Below are positions 63,977 through 64,000 of a stretch of DNA of 64,000 nucleotides, one piece after another. Both the position numbers and the translations under genes were made by a program. The stretch comes from Streptomyces tendae (GTDB lineage: Bacteria; Actinomycetota; Actinomycetes; Streptomycetales; Streptomycetaceae). Within the stretch, counting starts at the first letter, position 1, and each line of letters begins with the position of its first letter. The stretch spans positions 1 through 64,000 of the forward strand of contig NZ_BMUY01000003.1 of assembly GCF_014650435.1 (NCBI RefSeq), in the 5' to 3' direction. Below the pieces are notes generated by a model. It saw nothing but the letters and a program-made list of their open reading frames with translations, searched no databases and had not been told where the DNA came from.

Positions 63977-64000
63977 TCAGGTCTCCGGACACTCCTTCCA
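63977..64000 (-). CDS. Possible 3' end of a gene entering from the right edge
   Basis: On the minus strand a frame reads WKECPET and then a TGA stop at 63977-63979. Only seven residues are visible, so this is offered as a possibility: the spacing after the convergent gene is reasonable, but no family can be judged. Confidence 0.3.
   Translation of the reverse strand, partial: WKECPET

Overview
The window is a 64-kb chromosomal segment of a Streptomyces. The support is very high GC with strong third-position GC bias, Shine-Dalgarno starts mixed with leaderless starts, GTG/TTG starts, and an intact fasR-fabD-fabH-acpP-fabF fatty-acid synthase locus. Gene order matches what I remember of the S. 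coelicolor chromosome around its fab operon, so a close relative is likely (recall, not a search). I saw no insertion sequence, phage gene, tRNA, rRNA or CRISPR array; this is chromosomal-core-type DNA with accessory catabolic and transport islands.

Layout. 1-2.7 kb: a tellurite/stress group (TerC-family membrane protein, two terD paralogues), an AhpE-type peroxiredoxin and a DUF3052 protein, all leftward. 3.1-5.9 kb: aceE, the homodimeric pyruvate dehydrogenase E1. 6.4-8.8 kb: an MFS exporter divergent from a TetR regulator. 8.9-15.5 kb: single genes (alpha/beta hydrolase, DUF4429 protein, MerR-aldo/keto reductase pair, acetyltransferase, beta-lactamase-like protein, secreted protein, pirin). 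15.6-20.6 kb: fasR and the type II fatty acid synthase genes. 20.7-31.6 kb: DUF3145 protein, SGNH lipoprotein, aldose epimerase, a secreted peptidase-C15-like protein, EI24 membrane protein, Ohr, a MarR/oxidoreductase divergent pair, an XRE regulator divergent from a carboxymuconolactone decarboxylase-cupin-aldo/keto reductase operon, and a zinc-ribbon membrane protein.

31.8-40.4 kb is a sugar island: enolase-superfamily dehydratase, zinc alcohol dehydrogenase, an unassigned TIM-barrel-like protein, a ChvE/MmsA-type sugar ABC importer and a Tat-exported mutarotase. A GH43 arabinanase at 61-62 kb has the inverted repeat TGTTCG-N6-CGAACA in its leader; related, less perfect sites precede the dehydratase and the TIM-barrel gene. 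This suggests one regulon that degrades a plant polysaccharide outside the cell and imports and oxidises the sugar inside.

42.2-55.7 kb is a complete mce lipid-import operon (ATPase, two YrbE permeases, six Mce subunits, four Mce-associated proteins), almost every junction being overlapping or nearly so, followed by a lytic transglycosylase. Divergent from it are three secreted proteins of unknown function and then a PucR-type regulator with two in-frame TTA codons, the only TTA codons I found. The block mce + transglycosylase + three secreted proteins + TTA-controlled regulator is the best candidate for an undescribed, developmentally gated envelope/lipid system.

At least ten genes begin exactly 6-7 nt after a TANNNT- or CANNNT-like -10 box, so leaderless transcription appears common here and was used to choose several starts. 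All calls are from reading the sequence; no database search was run.
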